A stretch of 34,747 nt of DNA from a virus. Under the pieces are notes generated by a model. It was not told the origin of the DNA. It worked only from the letters and a program-made list of their open reading frames with translations, and ran no database searches. The stretch spans positions 1-34,747 of IMG/VR virus record IMGVR_UViG_3300042362_000024; one strand, written 5' to 3'. Positions 20,661 to 30,160 of this stretch are shown here, in pieces (positions within the stretch are counted from its first letter, which is position 1; the number at the start of each line of letters is the position of its first letter). The position numbers were made by a program, and so were the translations under genes.

Positions 20661-22225
20661 TGGCATCGCCCGTTCGCAGACGGCTAGTACAGCGCACCAC
20701 GGCCAACGTGGCGTCCTTGCCTGCCCCGGTGGGCGGGTGGAACGCACGCGATGCGCTAGCAAACATGGCACCTACGGATGCCGTGTATTTGGAAAATATG
20801 TTTCCAAGCGTTTCCAACGTCAATTTGCGCGGTGGATACGTCAAACACGCGGTTGGACTGCCTGCCGAAGTGCAGACGCTGATGACCTACAACGCGGGGT
20901 CAGACGTAGAACTGTTTGCCATCAGCGACGGCAAGATTTTCGACGTTACCTCAGCGGGTACGGCAGGGTCGGCGCTGGTCGCCAGCCTTTCCAACTCGCA
21001 ATGGGAGTACACCAACGTCACCACGGGCGGCGGGCAATACCTGTACCTTGCCAATGGCGTGGACAAGCCCTTGTTGTTCAACGGGACAACATGGACGCCC
21101 ATTGACGGTGTGTCTACGCCAGCGATCACGGGCGTCACGACGACTAACCTAATCCAGCCGACCTTGTTCAAGAACCGAATGTGGTTTATTGAAAAGGACA
21201 CCTTAAAAGCATGGTATTTGCCGGTAGCATCGGTTGGTGGTGCGGCAAACGTGCTAGACCTGTCAAGCGTCATGCACTTGGGCGGCAAGTTGCAGGCAAT
21301 GGCGACTTGGACGATTGACGCGGGCTACGGCGTTGACGACAACCTTGTGTTCATTTCTGACCAAGGCGAGGTGGCCGTATATCGCGGCACCGACCCAACG
21401 AGCGCGTCCACATGGTCGCTGATCGGCGTCTGGATCATTGGTGCGCCAATTTCCCGTCGCTGCATGGCGAAGTACGGCGGTGACCTGCTGATTTTGACGC
21501 TGGACGGGTTGATACCGTTCGCCTCGGCGCTGCAATCATCACGGCTTGACTCTAACATTGCCCTGTCAGACAAGATACAAGGCGCATTTGCGGCTGCCGC
21601 ACGCACGTACAAGGACACGTTTGGCTGGGGGTTGCTCTACAACCCGCTTAACAACGCCCTAATCGTCAATGTGCCTGTATCAACCGGGCAACAGCAGTTT
21701 GTGATGAACAACATCACTAAGGCGTGGTGCAACTTTACGGGTTGGAACGCGGCGTGTTGGGCGCTTGTGGAAAACGAGCCGTACTTTGGCGGCAATACCT
21801 ACGTTGCGAGGGCTTGGACGACAGGCGATGGCGGGTATGCCGACGATGGCGAACCCGTCCGCACCAAGGCGCTGCAAGCGTTCAACTACTTTGAGACACG
21901 CGGCGTTATTAAATACTTCACCCGCGCACGCCCAAGCATCTTCAGCAACGGTCAGCCTAGCGTGGTTATCGGTATCAACACCGATTTCCAGACAATAGAC
22001 CAGACCGGCGCGGTGTCATTCTCGCCCACGGTGGCGGGCCTATGGGGCGTCGGGTTGTGGGACGTCGCGCTATGGGGTAGCGATGTGGTCATCACCAATA
22101 ACCAGTCGGGCGTCACCGGCATTGGCTATTCCGGTGCCATATCGTTCAACAGCAGCAGCGAAAACTTGCAGATTCAATGGGCATCAACTGACGTTGTGTA
22201 TCAAATCGGATGGGCTGGAATATAG
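20660..22225 (+). CDS. P22 gp10-like DNA stabilisation / tail hub protein
   Basis: The 521-aa product is a beta-rich protein of the packaged-DNA-stabilisation type: PAPVGGWNARDALANMAPTD near the start, then repeated blades such as GGGQYLYLANGVDKPLLFNG and GVDDNLVFISDQGEVAVYRGTD, fitting a beta-propeller. It closes the head after packaging and supports the tail. The start overlaps the adaptor stop (TAATG) and its end overlaps the GNAT gene. Confidence 0.87.
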   Translation: MASPVRRRLVQRTTANVASLPAPVGGWNARDALANMAPTDAVYLENMFPSVSNVNLRGGYVKHAVGLPAEVQTLMTYNAGSDVELFAISDGKIFDVTSAGTAGSALVASLSNSQWEYTNVTTGGGQYLYLANGVDKPLLFNGTTWTPIDGVSTPAITGVTTTNLIQPTLFKNRMWFIEKDTLKAWYLPVASVGGAANVLDLSSVMHLGGKLQAMATWTIDAGYGVDDNLVFISDQGEVAVYRGTDPTSASTWSLIGVWIIGAPISRRCMAKYGGDLLILTLDGLIPFASALQSSRLDSNIALSDKIQGAFAAAARTYKDTFGWGLLYNPLNNALIVNVPVSTGQQQFVMNNITKAWCNFTGWNAACWALVENEPYFGGNTYVARAWTTGDGGYADDGEPVRTKALQAFNYFETRGVIKYFTRARPSIFSNGQPSVVIGINTDFQTIDQTGAVSFSPTVAGLWGVGLWDVALWGSDVVITNNQSGVTGIGYSGAISFNSSSENLQIQWASTDVVYQIGWAGI

Positions 22226-22650
22226 TCAGCGGCCCCCACGTGGGCCATTGGGTCATGTCTCGCACCGACGGGGCGTATAACGCTGACCGTTCAGCCGCCA
22301 TTGGGCTGGAGCGGGACGGCGAATTGGTCGCCGGTACGGTTTACGAGATGTGGAACGGCAAGTCAGTCGTGTGCCATATCACTTGGGATCAGATCACCCC
22401 GGCTTACTTGGCAGCGGTGTATGACTATCCCTATAACGTCGCAAATGTTGATAAGATCATAGGGCCAATCAGCAGCAACCATACCCGGGCGCTCAAATTG
22501 GTCACGAAAATGGGGTTTTCAGAGGAAGCGCGGATCAAGAACGCGGCTCCCGATGGAGACATTGTTTTTATGACGCAGACACCAGAACGGTGTCGTTATT
22601 TGGAGCCTCGGTATGGGCAAAAGATCACCGGCACCGCCGCCAACACCTGA
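22210..22650 (+). CDS. GNAT-type acetyltransferase-like protein
   Basis: The 146-aa product overlaps both neighbours. It shows the phage GNAT pattern: SAAIGLERDGELVAGTVYEMW, then VDKIIGPISSNHTRALKLVTKMGFSEEARIKNAAPDGDIVFM, where the middle part is the acetyl-CoA-binding strand/helix region followed by the typical KMGF turn. Such genes are frequent in the tail region of aquatic podophages, which suggests modification of a virion protein; the target is unknown. Confidence 0.78.
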   Translation: MGWNIVSGPHVGHWVMSRTDGAYNADRSAAIGLERDGELVAGTVYEMWNGKSVVCHITWDQITPAYLAAVYDYPYNVANVDKIIGPISSNHTRALKLVTKMGFSEEARIKNAAPDGDIVFMTQTPERCRYLEPRYGQKITGTAANT

Positions 22651-25600
22651 CTACGCCGCGATTGCGCGGCAACAGGGTCAGGAGAACATCGAAGCCGCTA
22701 AACAGTCGGCTTATATGTCTAACCCGAACGTCTACACGCCGACAGCGCAGCAGACGGTTACGTGGCAAAAGACTCCGCAATTTAACCAGTCGGAATACGA
22801 CAAGGCGATGGCCGAATTTCAGGCCAAGTCTGCGGCTGGCGCTGAAGGCATTGCCGAACCGACCCGAGAGCAATACACCTCGTATGTTGAGCAGCCGACC
22901 GTCCGCCAAGAGTTAGTTGGCCCGGCCAAAGACATTTTTGCCACGCAGCAGCAAGCCGAGCAGGCGATGGGCCTCTTGGGGCTGCGCGAAATTGGCGACC
23001 TTAACAATTTTCTTGCCCAAGACTTCCAAGCCCAACTGCCGCAGATTCAGACGGCATTGGCAAACTACGGCCAAGTCGCGCAGACGCCGAACTTAGCCCA
23101 GTACGGTCAAGCGGGTGGCGTTGCAGCAGGCACGGGCGGAGCGGTCGCGGGTGCGCCCACGCCGACAACCTTGCAAACCGGCTTTACCGCCGAGCAGATG
23201 CCCGGTGCGTTTACCTCAACAGGGCAAGCAGGGTCGAACGTCAACGCTTTGGCGCTGCCAAACGCTTACGACCTATACCAAGGGCAGGCGTATTCCAATA
23301 TCGGCCCCACGGGCGCTGTAAGCGGCGCACCGAACCTTGCTGGCATGGGTCAGGCAGGGACGGGTGGCGTGCAGGCGGGGGCGGGAATCCCCGGACAGGT
23401 CAACTTTGCCGCGTATGGTCAGGCGGGTGCTAACGTCACCCCGACAAACGTGGCTTACGGCCCGCAGGCGGGTCAGTACGGCATGGCGCAGGGTGGCCCC
23501 GGCGCGTACAACCTCGGACAACTGAACCTTGCCGGTGTCGGCGGCGTGCAAGGCGCTCCCTCGGGCGGTCAGTTTGGCACCGCAACGGGCGGCCCCGGTG
23601 GTGTGCAGTTTGGCGGCCTAGATACATCTGGCCTTGGTGCAGCGCAAGGCGGCCCGAACGCGGCGCAGTATGCCGCAGGCGCTGGCCCACAGGGTCTAAC
23701 GCTCGGCGGCTTTGACGCCTCGCAGTACGGGGCCGCTGGCGGCCCGAGCGCGGGCCTGTATGGGCTTGCTGGTGGCGTTGGCGCTGCCCCGCAAATACAA
23801 GGCTTGAACCTTGCTGGTGTCGGCTCAGTTGGTCAGGGAACGGGACAATTCCAGCAACTTGCGGGCGGCCCATCGGCAGGTCAGTACGGCATGGCAGGCG
23901 GTGGCCCCGGTGGTGTGCAGTTTGCGGGATTGGATACGTCAGGTTTAGGCGGCGTACAAACCGGCATTGGTCAATTTGGACAAGCGCAAGGCGGCCCGGG
24001 GGCTGGGCAATTCATGGCGGGCGCTGGCCCGCAAAGGTTGAGTTTTGGCGGGTTTGACGCCAGTCGCGTCGGTGCGTTAGCGAACGCCCCCTCTGGCGAT
24101 CAGTTTGGTCGCGCCATTGGTGGCCCTGCCGCACCGTCGCTTGACACCAACCTTAACTTGTCGGGTGTAGGCGATGTGTCGCGTAACGTGCAGGAAGGCC
24201 GGTTTGGCTACGCACGCGGCGACTTGTCAACCCCTGAACTTCAACGCCAGTTAAGCACGGCAGGGTTGGCCGCTATGCCGGTCAACGCTGGCATGAGCGC
24301 ACAAAACGCCATCATGTCGCGCCTTGAACCGCAGTTGCAGCGCGAACGGGCGCAGTTAGAGCAGCGCCTTGTCAACCAAGGCTTGCGACCGGGCGGTGAG
24401 GCGTACAACGCCGAGATAGAATTGCAAGCGCAGCGTGAAAACGACTTGCGTACCCAAGCCGCGTTGCAAGGAATTTCGCTAGACGCTTCTATGCGTCAGC
24501 AAGGATTGGCCGAGCAGCAGACGTTGGCTGACTTTGCGAACCAAGCGGCACTCGCGCAGTTTGGCGCAGGCGCACAAGGGTTGGGGCTGTACAACGAAGC
24601 GTTGGCGCAGAACTTCCAACAATCGCTGGCCGCGCAATCGGCTTCCAACATGGCGCAGCAGCAAGCGTTTCAACAACGCCTGCAAGCCGGTCAGTTTGGA
24701 CAAGAAGCGCAAATGGCATCGTTTGGCATGGGCCAACAGGCTCAACAGGCGATCAACCAAGCGCAGGCACAAAACTTCCAACAGGCTCTTGCCGCACAGC
24801 AAGCGCAAAACGCTGCTCAACAGCAAGGCTTTGCCCAACAGTTAGCGGGTCAGGAATTTGGCCAGCAAGCCGCGTTGGCTGGATTTGGCACGCAGATGCA
24901 AGCGCAGCAACTTGCCAACCAAGCCGCCGCGCAGAACTTTGGGCAGGCTCAAGCCTCTCAAGAAGCCCAAAACGCCGCTATTGCTCAGAACACGCAGTTG
25001 GCGTTGCAATCGGGTCAGTTTGCCAATCAGGCGCAAGCGCAACAGTTCGCACAACGCCTCGCTGCTGGCGAGTTTGGGCGGGAAGCGCAAATGGCGTCGT
25101 TTCAAACCGGCCAAGCCGCGCAAGATGCAATCAACCGCGCTATCGCTCAAAACTTTGCACAAGGTCAAGCCTCGCAACAACTGCAAAATCAGGCTACCCA
25201 ACAAAACATTCAAAACGTATTGGCTGCCGAGGAAGCCCAACGCGCTGCTCAGGCACAGCGGTTTGGTCAAGCCGTTACCAGCACCGAACTTGGCCAGCAG
25301 CAAGCGGCCACGCAATTTGGCATGAATCTGCAAGCACAGCAGGCGGAGAACCAAGCCAAGGCTCAAAACTTTGGTCAAGCGCAAACGGCGCAGCAGTTGC
25401 AGAACCAAGCCGCCGCGCAAAACTACGCGCAGCAGATGGGCGCTGCCCAGTTTGGCCGCGAGGGCGCATTAGCGGGCTTTGAGACGCAAGCCCAAGCCCA
25501 GCAGATCGCCAACCAAGCGCAAGCGCAGAACTTCCAGCAAGCACTGCAAGCGGCGCAGCAGGGCAATGCCGCCCAGCAGCAAAACTTCTTGCAGCGCGTA

Positions 25601-27076
25601 GCCGCTGGCGAGTTTGGCCGCGAAGCACAGTTGGCGACGTTCCAGACGGGACAGCAAGCCGCGCAAGCGCAGAATCAAGCCATTGGACAGAACTTCCAGC
25701 AAGCCCTTGCTGCCCAGCAGGCTGCTAACGCCGCACAGGCGCAGCAATACGGTCAGGCGGTTGGTGCTGGGGAATTCAACCGCGATGCGTTGCTAGCCCA
25801 ATTTGGTATGGGTCAACAGGCAGCGCAGGCGCAAAACCAAGCCGTCGCGCAGAACTTTGCCCAAGCCCAAGCCGCTGCACAAATGCAAAACCAAGCGGGC
25901 GCACAGCAGTTTGGTCAGCAATTGTCGGCGCAGGAACTAGCGAACCAAGCGGTTGCACAGAACCAAGCCGCCGCAGCCCAGCAGGCACAAGTCAACGCAG
26001 CATTGCAAGGCCAGACCTTTGGTCAGCAGACCCAAGCCGCGCAGTTAGCGAATCAGGCATTGGCGCAAAACCAACAAACTGCGCTACAGCAGCAGCAGGC
26101 AGCAAACCAAGCCCAACAGCAACAGTTTGCCCAGCAAATGGGGCAAGCCGAGTTTGCCAATCAGGCGCTCGCGCAAAACCAGCAAGCCGCTTTGCAGCGT
26201 TACCAAGCCATGTTGTCGGGCCAAGGCCAGCAGTTTGGTCAACAGGTCACGGCGCAAGAGTTGCAGAACCGCGCCCTTGCACAGAACCAACAACAGGCAC
26301 TGGCGGCGTACCAAGCCAACCTTGCCCGTCAAGCGCAGGGCTTCCAGCAGGCTGGGGCGCAAGCAGAATTTGGCAACCAAGCGCAATTGCAGCAATACCA
26401 GCAAGCATTGGCCGCGCAAGCCTTTGCAAACCAAGCGCAGCAACAGCGGTTTGGTCAGGCTATGGACATCCAAGGGCTGTACAACGCATCAATTTTGCAA
26501 AACCAGCAAACCGCGTTGCAGCAACAAGCCGCGCAGAACGCCGCACAGCAGCAGATGTACAACCAAGCCGCTGGCGCGGGTACGTTTGCAAACCAAGCCG
26601 TACAGCAAGCGTTGCAGCAACAACTTGCCATGCGAAATCAGCCGCTCAACGAGATTTCAGCGTTGTTGTCGGGATCGCAAGTGCAAATGCCGCAGTTCCA
26701 AGGCTACAGCGGCGTATCGATCGCCCCGACCCCGTACCTGCAAGCCATGCAGGCACAAGATGCTTCCGCAATGCAGCGTTACGGCATCCAAGCCAACCAA
26801 GCGGCCAGCAATATGTCCGGCTTGTACGGATTGGCTGGAGCCGCTGCGGGCGCTCCAAGTGGCGGCTTTTTAGCCGGTTTGTTCAAATCAGATCGCCGCC
26901 TCAAGTCCAACATTGTGCGTATCGGCACTCACCCGCTCGGCATCGGCGTGTACGAGTACGACATCGGCGGCGAACGCCAACGCGGCGTGATGGCCGACGA
27001 AGTGGAGACGGTGCTGCCGGTGGCCGTATTGACGCGGCCTGACGGTTACAAGATGGTCAACTACGGACTTTTGTGA
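22613..27076 (+). CDS. Giant Gln/Ala-rich repeat rod protein with C-terminal S74 chaperone
   Basis: The 1487-aa product has four parts. Residues 1-150 are a non-repetitive N-terminal part, probably the virion anchor. About 160-520 are Gly/Ala/Pro/Gln-rich units of about 30 residues (GGPSAGQYGMAGGGPG type). About 570-630 are a charged helix (RLEPQLQRERAQLEQRLVNQ). Residues 631-1314 are 38 consecutive 18-residue helical units. The C-terminus has an S74 intramolecular chaperone: S1426-D-R-R-L-K1431, the Ser-Lys dyad for self-cleavage, then GVMADEVETVLP. Cleavage would release a 62-aa piece. I recall shorter homologues with the same ends in other podophages; this one is expanded by internal repeats. 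Confidence 0.9.
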   Translation: MGKRSPAPPPTPDYAAIARQQGQENIEAAKQSAYMSNPNVYTPTAQQTVTWQKTPQFNQSEYDKAMAEFQAKSAAGAEGIAEPTREQYTSYVEQPTVRQELVGPAKDIFATQQQAEQAMGLLGLREIGDLNNFLAQDFQAQLPQIQTALANYGQVAQTPNLAQYGQAGGVAAGTGGAVAGAPTPTTLQTGFTAEQMPGAFTSTGQAGSNVNALALPNAYDLYQGQAYSNIGPTGAVSGAPNLAGMGQAGTGGVQAGAGIPGQVNFAAYGQAGANVTPTNVAYGPQAGQYGMAQGGPGAYNLGQLNLAGVGGVQGAPSGGQFGTATGGPGGVQFGGLDTSGLGAAQGGPNAAQYAAGAGPQGLTLGGFDASQYGAAGGPSAGLYGLAGGVGAAPQIQGLNLAGVGSVGQGTGQFQQLAGGPSAGQYGMAGGGPGGVQFAGLDTSGLGGVQTGIGQFGQAQGGPGAGQFMAGAGPQRLSFGGFDASRVGALANAPSGDQFGRAIGGPAAPSLDTNLNLSGVGDVSRNVQEGRFGYARGDLSTPELQRQLSTAGLAAMPVNAGMSAQNAIMSRLEPQLQRERAQLEQRLVNQGLRPGGEAYNAEIELQAQRENDLRTQAALQGISLDASMRQQGLAEQQTLADFANQAALAQFGAGAQGLGLYNEALAQNFQQSLAAQSASNMAQQQAFQQRLQAGQFGQEAQMASFGMGQQAQQAINQAQAQNFQQALAAQQAQNAAQQQGFAQQLAGQEFGQQAALAGFGTQMQAQQLANQAAAQNFGQAQASQEAQNAAIAQNTQLALQSGQFANQAQAQQFAQRLAAGEFGREAQMASFQTGQAAQDAINRAIAQNFAQGQASQQLQNQATQQNIQNVLAAEEAQRAAQAQRFGQAVTSTELGQQQAATQFGMNLQAQQAENQAKAQNFGQAQTAQQLQNQAAAQNYAQQMGAAQFGREGALAGFETQAQAQQIANQAQAQNFQQALQAAQQGNAAQQQNFLQRVAAGEFGREAQLATFQTGQQAAQAQNQAIGQNFQQALAAQQAANAAQAQQYGQAVGAGEFNRDALLAQFGMGQQAAQAQNQAVAQNFAQAQAAAQMQNQAGAQQFGQQLSAQELANQAVAQNQAAAAQQAQVNAALQGQTFGQQTQAAQLANQALAQNQQTALQQQQAANQAQQQQFAQQMGQAEFANQALAQNQQAALQRYQAMLSGQGQQFGQQVTAQELQNRALAQNQQQALAAYQANLARQAQGFQQAGAQAEFGNQAQLQQYQQALAAQAFANQAQQQRFGQAMDIQGLYNASILQNQQTALQQQAAQNAAQQQMYNQAAGAGTFANQAVQQALQQQLAMRNQPLNEISALLSGSQVQMPQFQGYSGVSIAPTPYLQAMQAQDASAMQRYGIQANQAASNMSGLYGLAGAAAGAPSGGFLAGLFKSDRRLKSNIVRIGTHPLGIGVYEYDIGGERQRGVMADEVETVLPVAVLTRPDGYKMVNYGLL
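23080..24178 (+). repeat. Gly/Ala/Pro-rich coding repeats of about 30 aa
   Basis: Within the giant rod gene, variants of GGPxAGQYxxAxGP, xLGGFDASQYGAA and xGLDTSGLGxxQ recur about every 30 codons (clearest from 23555). Units differ in codons and residues, so this is an old, diverged expansion. It probably forms a flexible or collagen-like stem. Confidence 0.75.
24503..26554 (+). repeat. 18-residue (54-bp) register helical repeats, 38 units
   Basis: Residues 631-1314 of the giant protein break into blocks of 54, 54, 72, 72, 54, 54, 54, 54 and six of 36 residues, all multiples of 18. Each block opens with a hydrophobic residue at position 2 (usually F or Y), often followed by F or L at position 11. 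The spacing 24665-26554 is exactly 630 codons. Gln makes up 21 of 54 residues in the unit starting at residue 685. Confidence 0.85.
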
Positions 27077-27084
27077 GGTATCCC

Positions 27085-27483
27085 ATGAACGGACGACGCC
27101 CGATGAATATGCCGATGCAGCCTGATCGTCGCCCACAAGAGTTGGCGCGTGTTATGGCAATGCAAGAGCGCAACAGCAGCCTTAACAGCCCGTTTCCGCA
27201 ACAAGCAATGCGTTCGTCGTCAGCGTATGCAGGCGCAACGCCTAACACGGCTCCCGGTATGCCGCCGCAAGCAATGAACTTTAACGGCCCTCCCGGCCCG
27301 CAGCAGTACCAAGGGCCGATCAGCAACCCCGCAATGAGCGCAATGGCTCCGCCGCAGCAAGGCGCACCGCAGATTGGTGGCATGAGGCGGCCAATGGGCG
27401 CAGGCGCACGCGGGTACCCGTCTTCCCCCGGCATGACAACGCCGCAGGGAGGAGCCTACCGAGGGGACTTTGATGGAACCTGA
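27085..27483 (+). CDS. Pro/Met/Gly-rich disordered protein
   Basis: The ATG at 27085 follows GAGG by 6 nt and is preferred to a GTG overlapping the previous stop. The 132-aa product is low complexity (RRPMNMPMQPDRRPQ, PQQAMNFNGPPGPQQYQGPI) with almost no predicted structure. It lies between the rod gene and the first candidate ejection gene, and overlaps the latter by 11 bp. It may be a flexible virion component; no family recognised. Confidence 0.65.
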   Translation: MNGRRPMNMPMQPDRRPQELARVMAMQERNSSLNSPFPQQAMRSSSAYAGATPNTAPGMPPQAMNFNGPPGPQQYQGPISNPAMSAMAPPQQGAPQIGGMRRPMGAGARGYPSSPGMTTPQGGAYRGDFDGT

Positions 27484-28639
27484 AAAGAAACGAGGCGGGT
27501 TAAAAACCTACGCCAATTTCACGCCCCCGTCGCCCTACGAAATGGAGCGGCGCAAGGCTGAACAGCAACGCCGGTACGCCGAACTGCTGCAAGAGCAGGC
27601 AATGGCGGAGGATGAGCCATATACCTACCAAGGCATCCGTGCAATGCCCTCACCGGCTGCTGCGCTTGGTAAGTTGCTAAAGGCATACGGCGCAAAGAAG
27701 GCAAGCGAAAAAGCAGACGAAGCCGAAGCCCGTAAGGCGGGCATGGAGCAACAAGCGTCACAGCAGATCATGGGACGGTTGTTTGGCGGTGCGCCGCTGT
27801 CTATGGCTGACACTACGCCTGACGAAAGCGGATTGGCTGAAGTGGCCGTGCAGTCACAGTATCGCGTAGCGCCCGAAGATGCAGCGCGGCTTTCAATGAC
27901 TCCGGTTGGCGCTGCGGCGACCCGAGGCAATCCCATGCTGGCGGCAAGGCTGGCGCAAGCATTAGAAAAGCCGGAGGCTGAGGAATTTTATGCGCCGACT
28001 GAAACCGCTAATGGGTTGGTTCAATTTGGCAAACGCGGAGGCGTGCGTAAAACTGGAGTAGAAGCCCCAGCAAAAACGGAAGTGGGGATGACTGAGTATC
28101 AGCGCAAAATGCTTGGATTACGAGAGCGTGACGTAAGTTTGCGCGAAAGAGCGACCGGCGTAAACCGACCAATGTCTGCAACCGCGCAACGCGAGTTGTT
28201 TGACGCTGATGAAAATGTGCTTGCAACCCAAAGCGGCATAGAAATGCTGGATCAAGCAATTAAGTTAAGCCCTGTAGCGTATGAAGGCATTGGAGCCTCA
28301 GAACGCGCAAAGACCGCAACTATTTTGCCGGACAGATTTGAACCGGCAGGCACAAAAGAAACCCTAGAGTTTGATTTGTTGTTGAAGCAACAAGTGTTGC
28401 CGCAACTAAAATCAATTTTTGGATCAGCGCCAACGGAAGGCGAGCGCGCAATATTGCTTGAGTTGCAAGGTTCATCGTCATTGCCAAAAGCAACTAGAGA
28501 AAATTTGTTAAAACGCGCTCGAAACATGGCAAATCAGCGGTTGCAATTTAACAAGCAAAAAGCGCAGAAACTGCGCGAAGGCTCGTATTTTATGGAACAG
28601 CCTACTGTAATGCCTCCAGACGGTTTTGAATTGGAGTAG
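27473..28639 (+). CDS. Candidate internal virion/ejection protein
   Basis: The ATG at 27473 has GAGGGG upstream. The 388-aa product begins with a charged helical head (EKKRGGLKTYANFTPPSPYE, then AEQQRRYAELLQEQAMAED), contains KLLKAYGAKKASEKADEAEARK, and ends with LLLKQQVLPQLKSIFGSAPTEGE and NLLKRARNMANQRLQFNKQ. I recall similar proteins after the S74-type gene in other podophages. Ejection is a guess from position and helical nature. From about 27950 the base use turns A-rich compared with upstream genes. Confidence 0.72.
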   Translation: MEPEKKRGGLKTYANFTPPSPYEMERRKAEQQRRYAELLQEQAMAEDEPYTYQGIRAMPSPAAALGKLLKAYGAKKASEKADEAEARKAGMEQQASQQIMGRLFGGAPLSMADTTPDESGLAEVAVQSQYRVAPEDAARLSMTPVGAAATRGNPMLAARLAQALEKPEAEEFYAPTETANGLVQFGKRGGVRKTGVEAPAKTEVGMTEYQRKMLGLRERDVSLRERATGVNRPMSATAQRELFDADENVLATQSGIEMLDQAIKLSPVAYEGIGASERAKTATILPDRFEPAGTKETLEFDLLLKQQVLPQLKSIFGSAPTEGERAILLELQGSSSLPKATRENLLKRARNMANQRLQFNKQKAQKLREGSYFMEQPTVMPPDGFELE

Positions 28640-28642
28640 CAC

Positions 28643-30148
28643 ATGGCCGAATCAATGGAAGGCCGCACTGCGGTAAACAAAAAAACAGGCGAACGGGTAA
28701 TTTTTCGCAATGGTCGATGGCAATTGTTGACGGAACAGTTACAAGCAGAGCAACCGCAAACAGAATCAATTCAAGCCGCAAGCACAAAAGGCCGTGCGTT
28801 AGCAGATCAATTACGCACGCTACCGCAAGATATGTTGCGGCAGGGCGGACTTGCTGTGCGAAATGTGGTGACTGGATTGACCGGAATACCCGGCATGGCG
28901 GCAGACGCCGCAATGGCTGGCTATAACCTTGCTACTGGGTCAGACCAGCAAATGCCTTCAGAGGCATTGCAACAAACCATGACTCGCATGGGGTTGCCAG
29001 AGGCAGAAACCGGGTTAGAGCGCGGACTTGGCATGGCGCAATCAGCAATGGCCGGTGCGCGTATTCCTATGCCACAAGTTGGACGACAAGCCCCGGCTAA
29101 TTTCAAGCGTGCGCCAACGGTTGCGGAACGCGAATTTAGTAACGCGCAAAAGGCAGGGTATGTTGTACCTCCAGCATCCGTAAAGCCGAGTGTTGGCAAC
29201 GTGGCGCTTGAAAGCGTTGGTGGCAAGGCCGCTGTGCAGCAATTGGCATCTGGTCGCAACCAAGAAGTGACTAACGCGCTTGCTGCCCGTTCGGTTGGAT
29301 TGTCTGAGAATCAGCCGATCACAATTAGCGAATTAAAAGAAATACGCAAAAACGCTGGCGATGTTTACAAAGAAGTAAAAAAGACCGGCGTTATTAATGC
29401 AGATCGTCAATTTATTGGCGATTTACGTGCTGTTCGGCAAGAAACAAAAGAAATTTCTAAAGATTTTCCAGACGCGGACATTGGTTCCGCTGAAGCAATT
29501 GATCGTCTTGTAAAATCTTTAGCCAAGCGGTCATTTGACGCAAAATCCGCTGTTGCGTATATGAAAAAGTTGCGGAAATCGGCAACCGCGAATCTGTCTG
29601 GAATGAACGCCGCTGACCCCGACAAACTTTCGCTTGGGCAAGCCCAGCGCGATGCTGCGGACGCATTGGAAGAAATGGTAGGTCGGCATTTGACAAAAAT
29701 TGACAGACCAGAATTGGCAGAACAATTTAACAATGCGCGAAAACAAATTGCAAAAACTTACACAGTGCAAGGGGCATTGGAAACAACAGGTAATGTCAAT
29801 GCGTCAAAATTAGCGGCGTTGCTGCGTAAAGATAAGCCGTTGTCGCCTGAATTGGAGCAAGCAGCGCGGTTTGCGGGCGCGTTTCCAAAAGCCTCCGCAG
29901 TTCCGGAGCGTTCAGGTAGCCCGGGCGTAAGCGCATTAGATGCGGCCATGACGGCAGGCGGCGCAGTTGCGCTGCCCGCTGTTGGACAATCATCATTTGC
30001 GGCATTGGGTTATCCCATTGCGCGATATGGCGCACGCAACTTGGCATTGAGCAAAGCATTACAGCAAGGATTAACCAAGCCGCCTCGTAAATTGCCTCGC
30101 GGAGTTGTTGGCGCAGCAGCAGGCGCATACGGCGCTGGTCAAGAATAG
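28643..30148 (+). CDS. Candidate ejection protein with hydrophobic segments
   Basis: The 501-aa product has Gly/Ala-rich hydrophobic stretches near residues 72-95 (AVRNVVTGLTGIPGMAADAAMAGY) and at the C-terminal end (AMTAGGAVALPAVG, GVVGAAAGAYGAG), separated by long charged helices (KEIRKNAGDVYKEVKKTG, KSAVAYMKKLRKSATANL). This looks like podophage proteins that leave the head and enter the host envelope. It shares the A-rich base use of the gene before it. Placement is by position and physical properties. Confidence 0.72.
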   Translation: MAESMEGRTAVNKKTGERVIFRNGRWQLLTEQLQAEQPQTESIQAASTKGRALADQLRTLPQDMLRQGGLAVRNVVTGLTGIPGMAADAAMAGYNLATGSDQQMPSEALQQTMTRMGLPEAETGLERGLGMAQSAMAGARIPMPQVGRQAPANFKRAPTVAEREFSNAQKAGYVVPPASVKPSVGNVALESVGGKAAVQQLASGRNQEVTNALAARSVGLSENQPITISELKEIRKNAGDVYKEVKKTGVINADRQFIGDLRAVRQETKEISKDFPDADIGSAEAIDRLVKSLAKRSFDAKSAVAYMKKLRKSATANLSGMNAADPDKLSLGQAQRDAADALEEMVGRHLTKIDRPELAEQFNNARKQIAKTYTVQGALETTGNVNASKLAALLRKDKPLSPELEQAARFAGAFPKASAVPERSGSPGVSALDAAMTAGGAVALPAVGQSSFAALGYPIARYGARNLALSKALQQGLTKPPRKLPRGVVGAAAGAYGAGQE

Positions 30149-30160
30149 GAGTAAGCACAG

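Noticed and set aside
19458-20771. A 437-aa open frame on the minus strand across the adaptor gene
   Set aside because: The product is Arg/Pro/Cys-rich without recognisable domains; the plus-strand genes here are coupled and recognised.
23080-26554. CRISPR-like or tandem noncoding repeats
   Set aside because: All repeats are in one open frame, vary at third positions and encode protein; there are no identical repeats with unique spacers.
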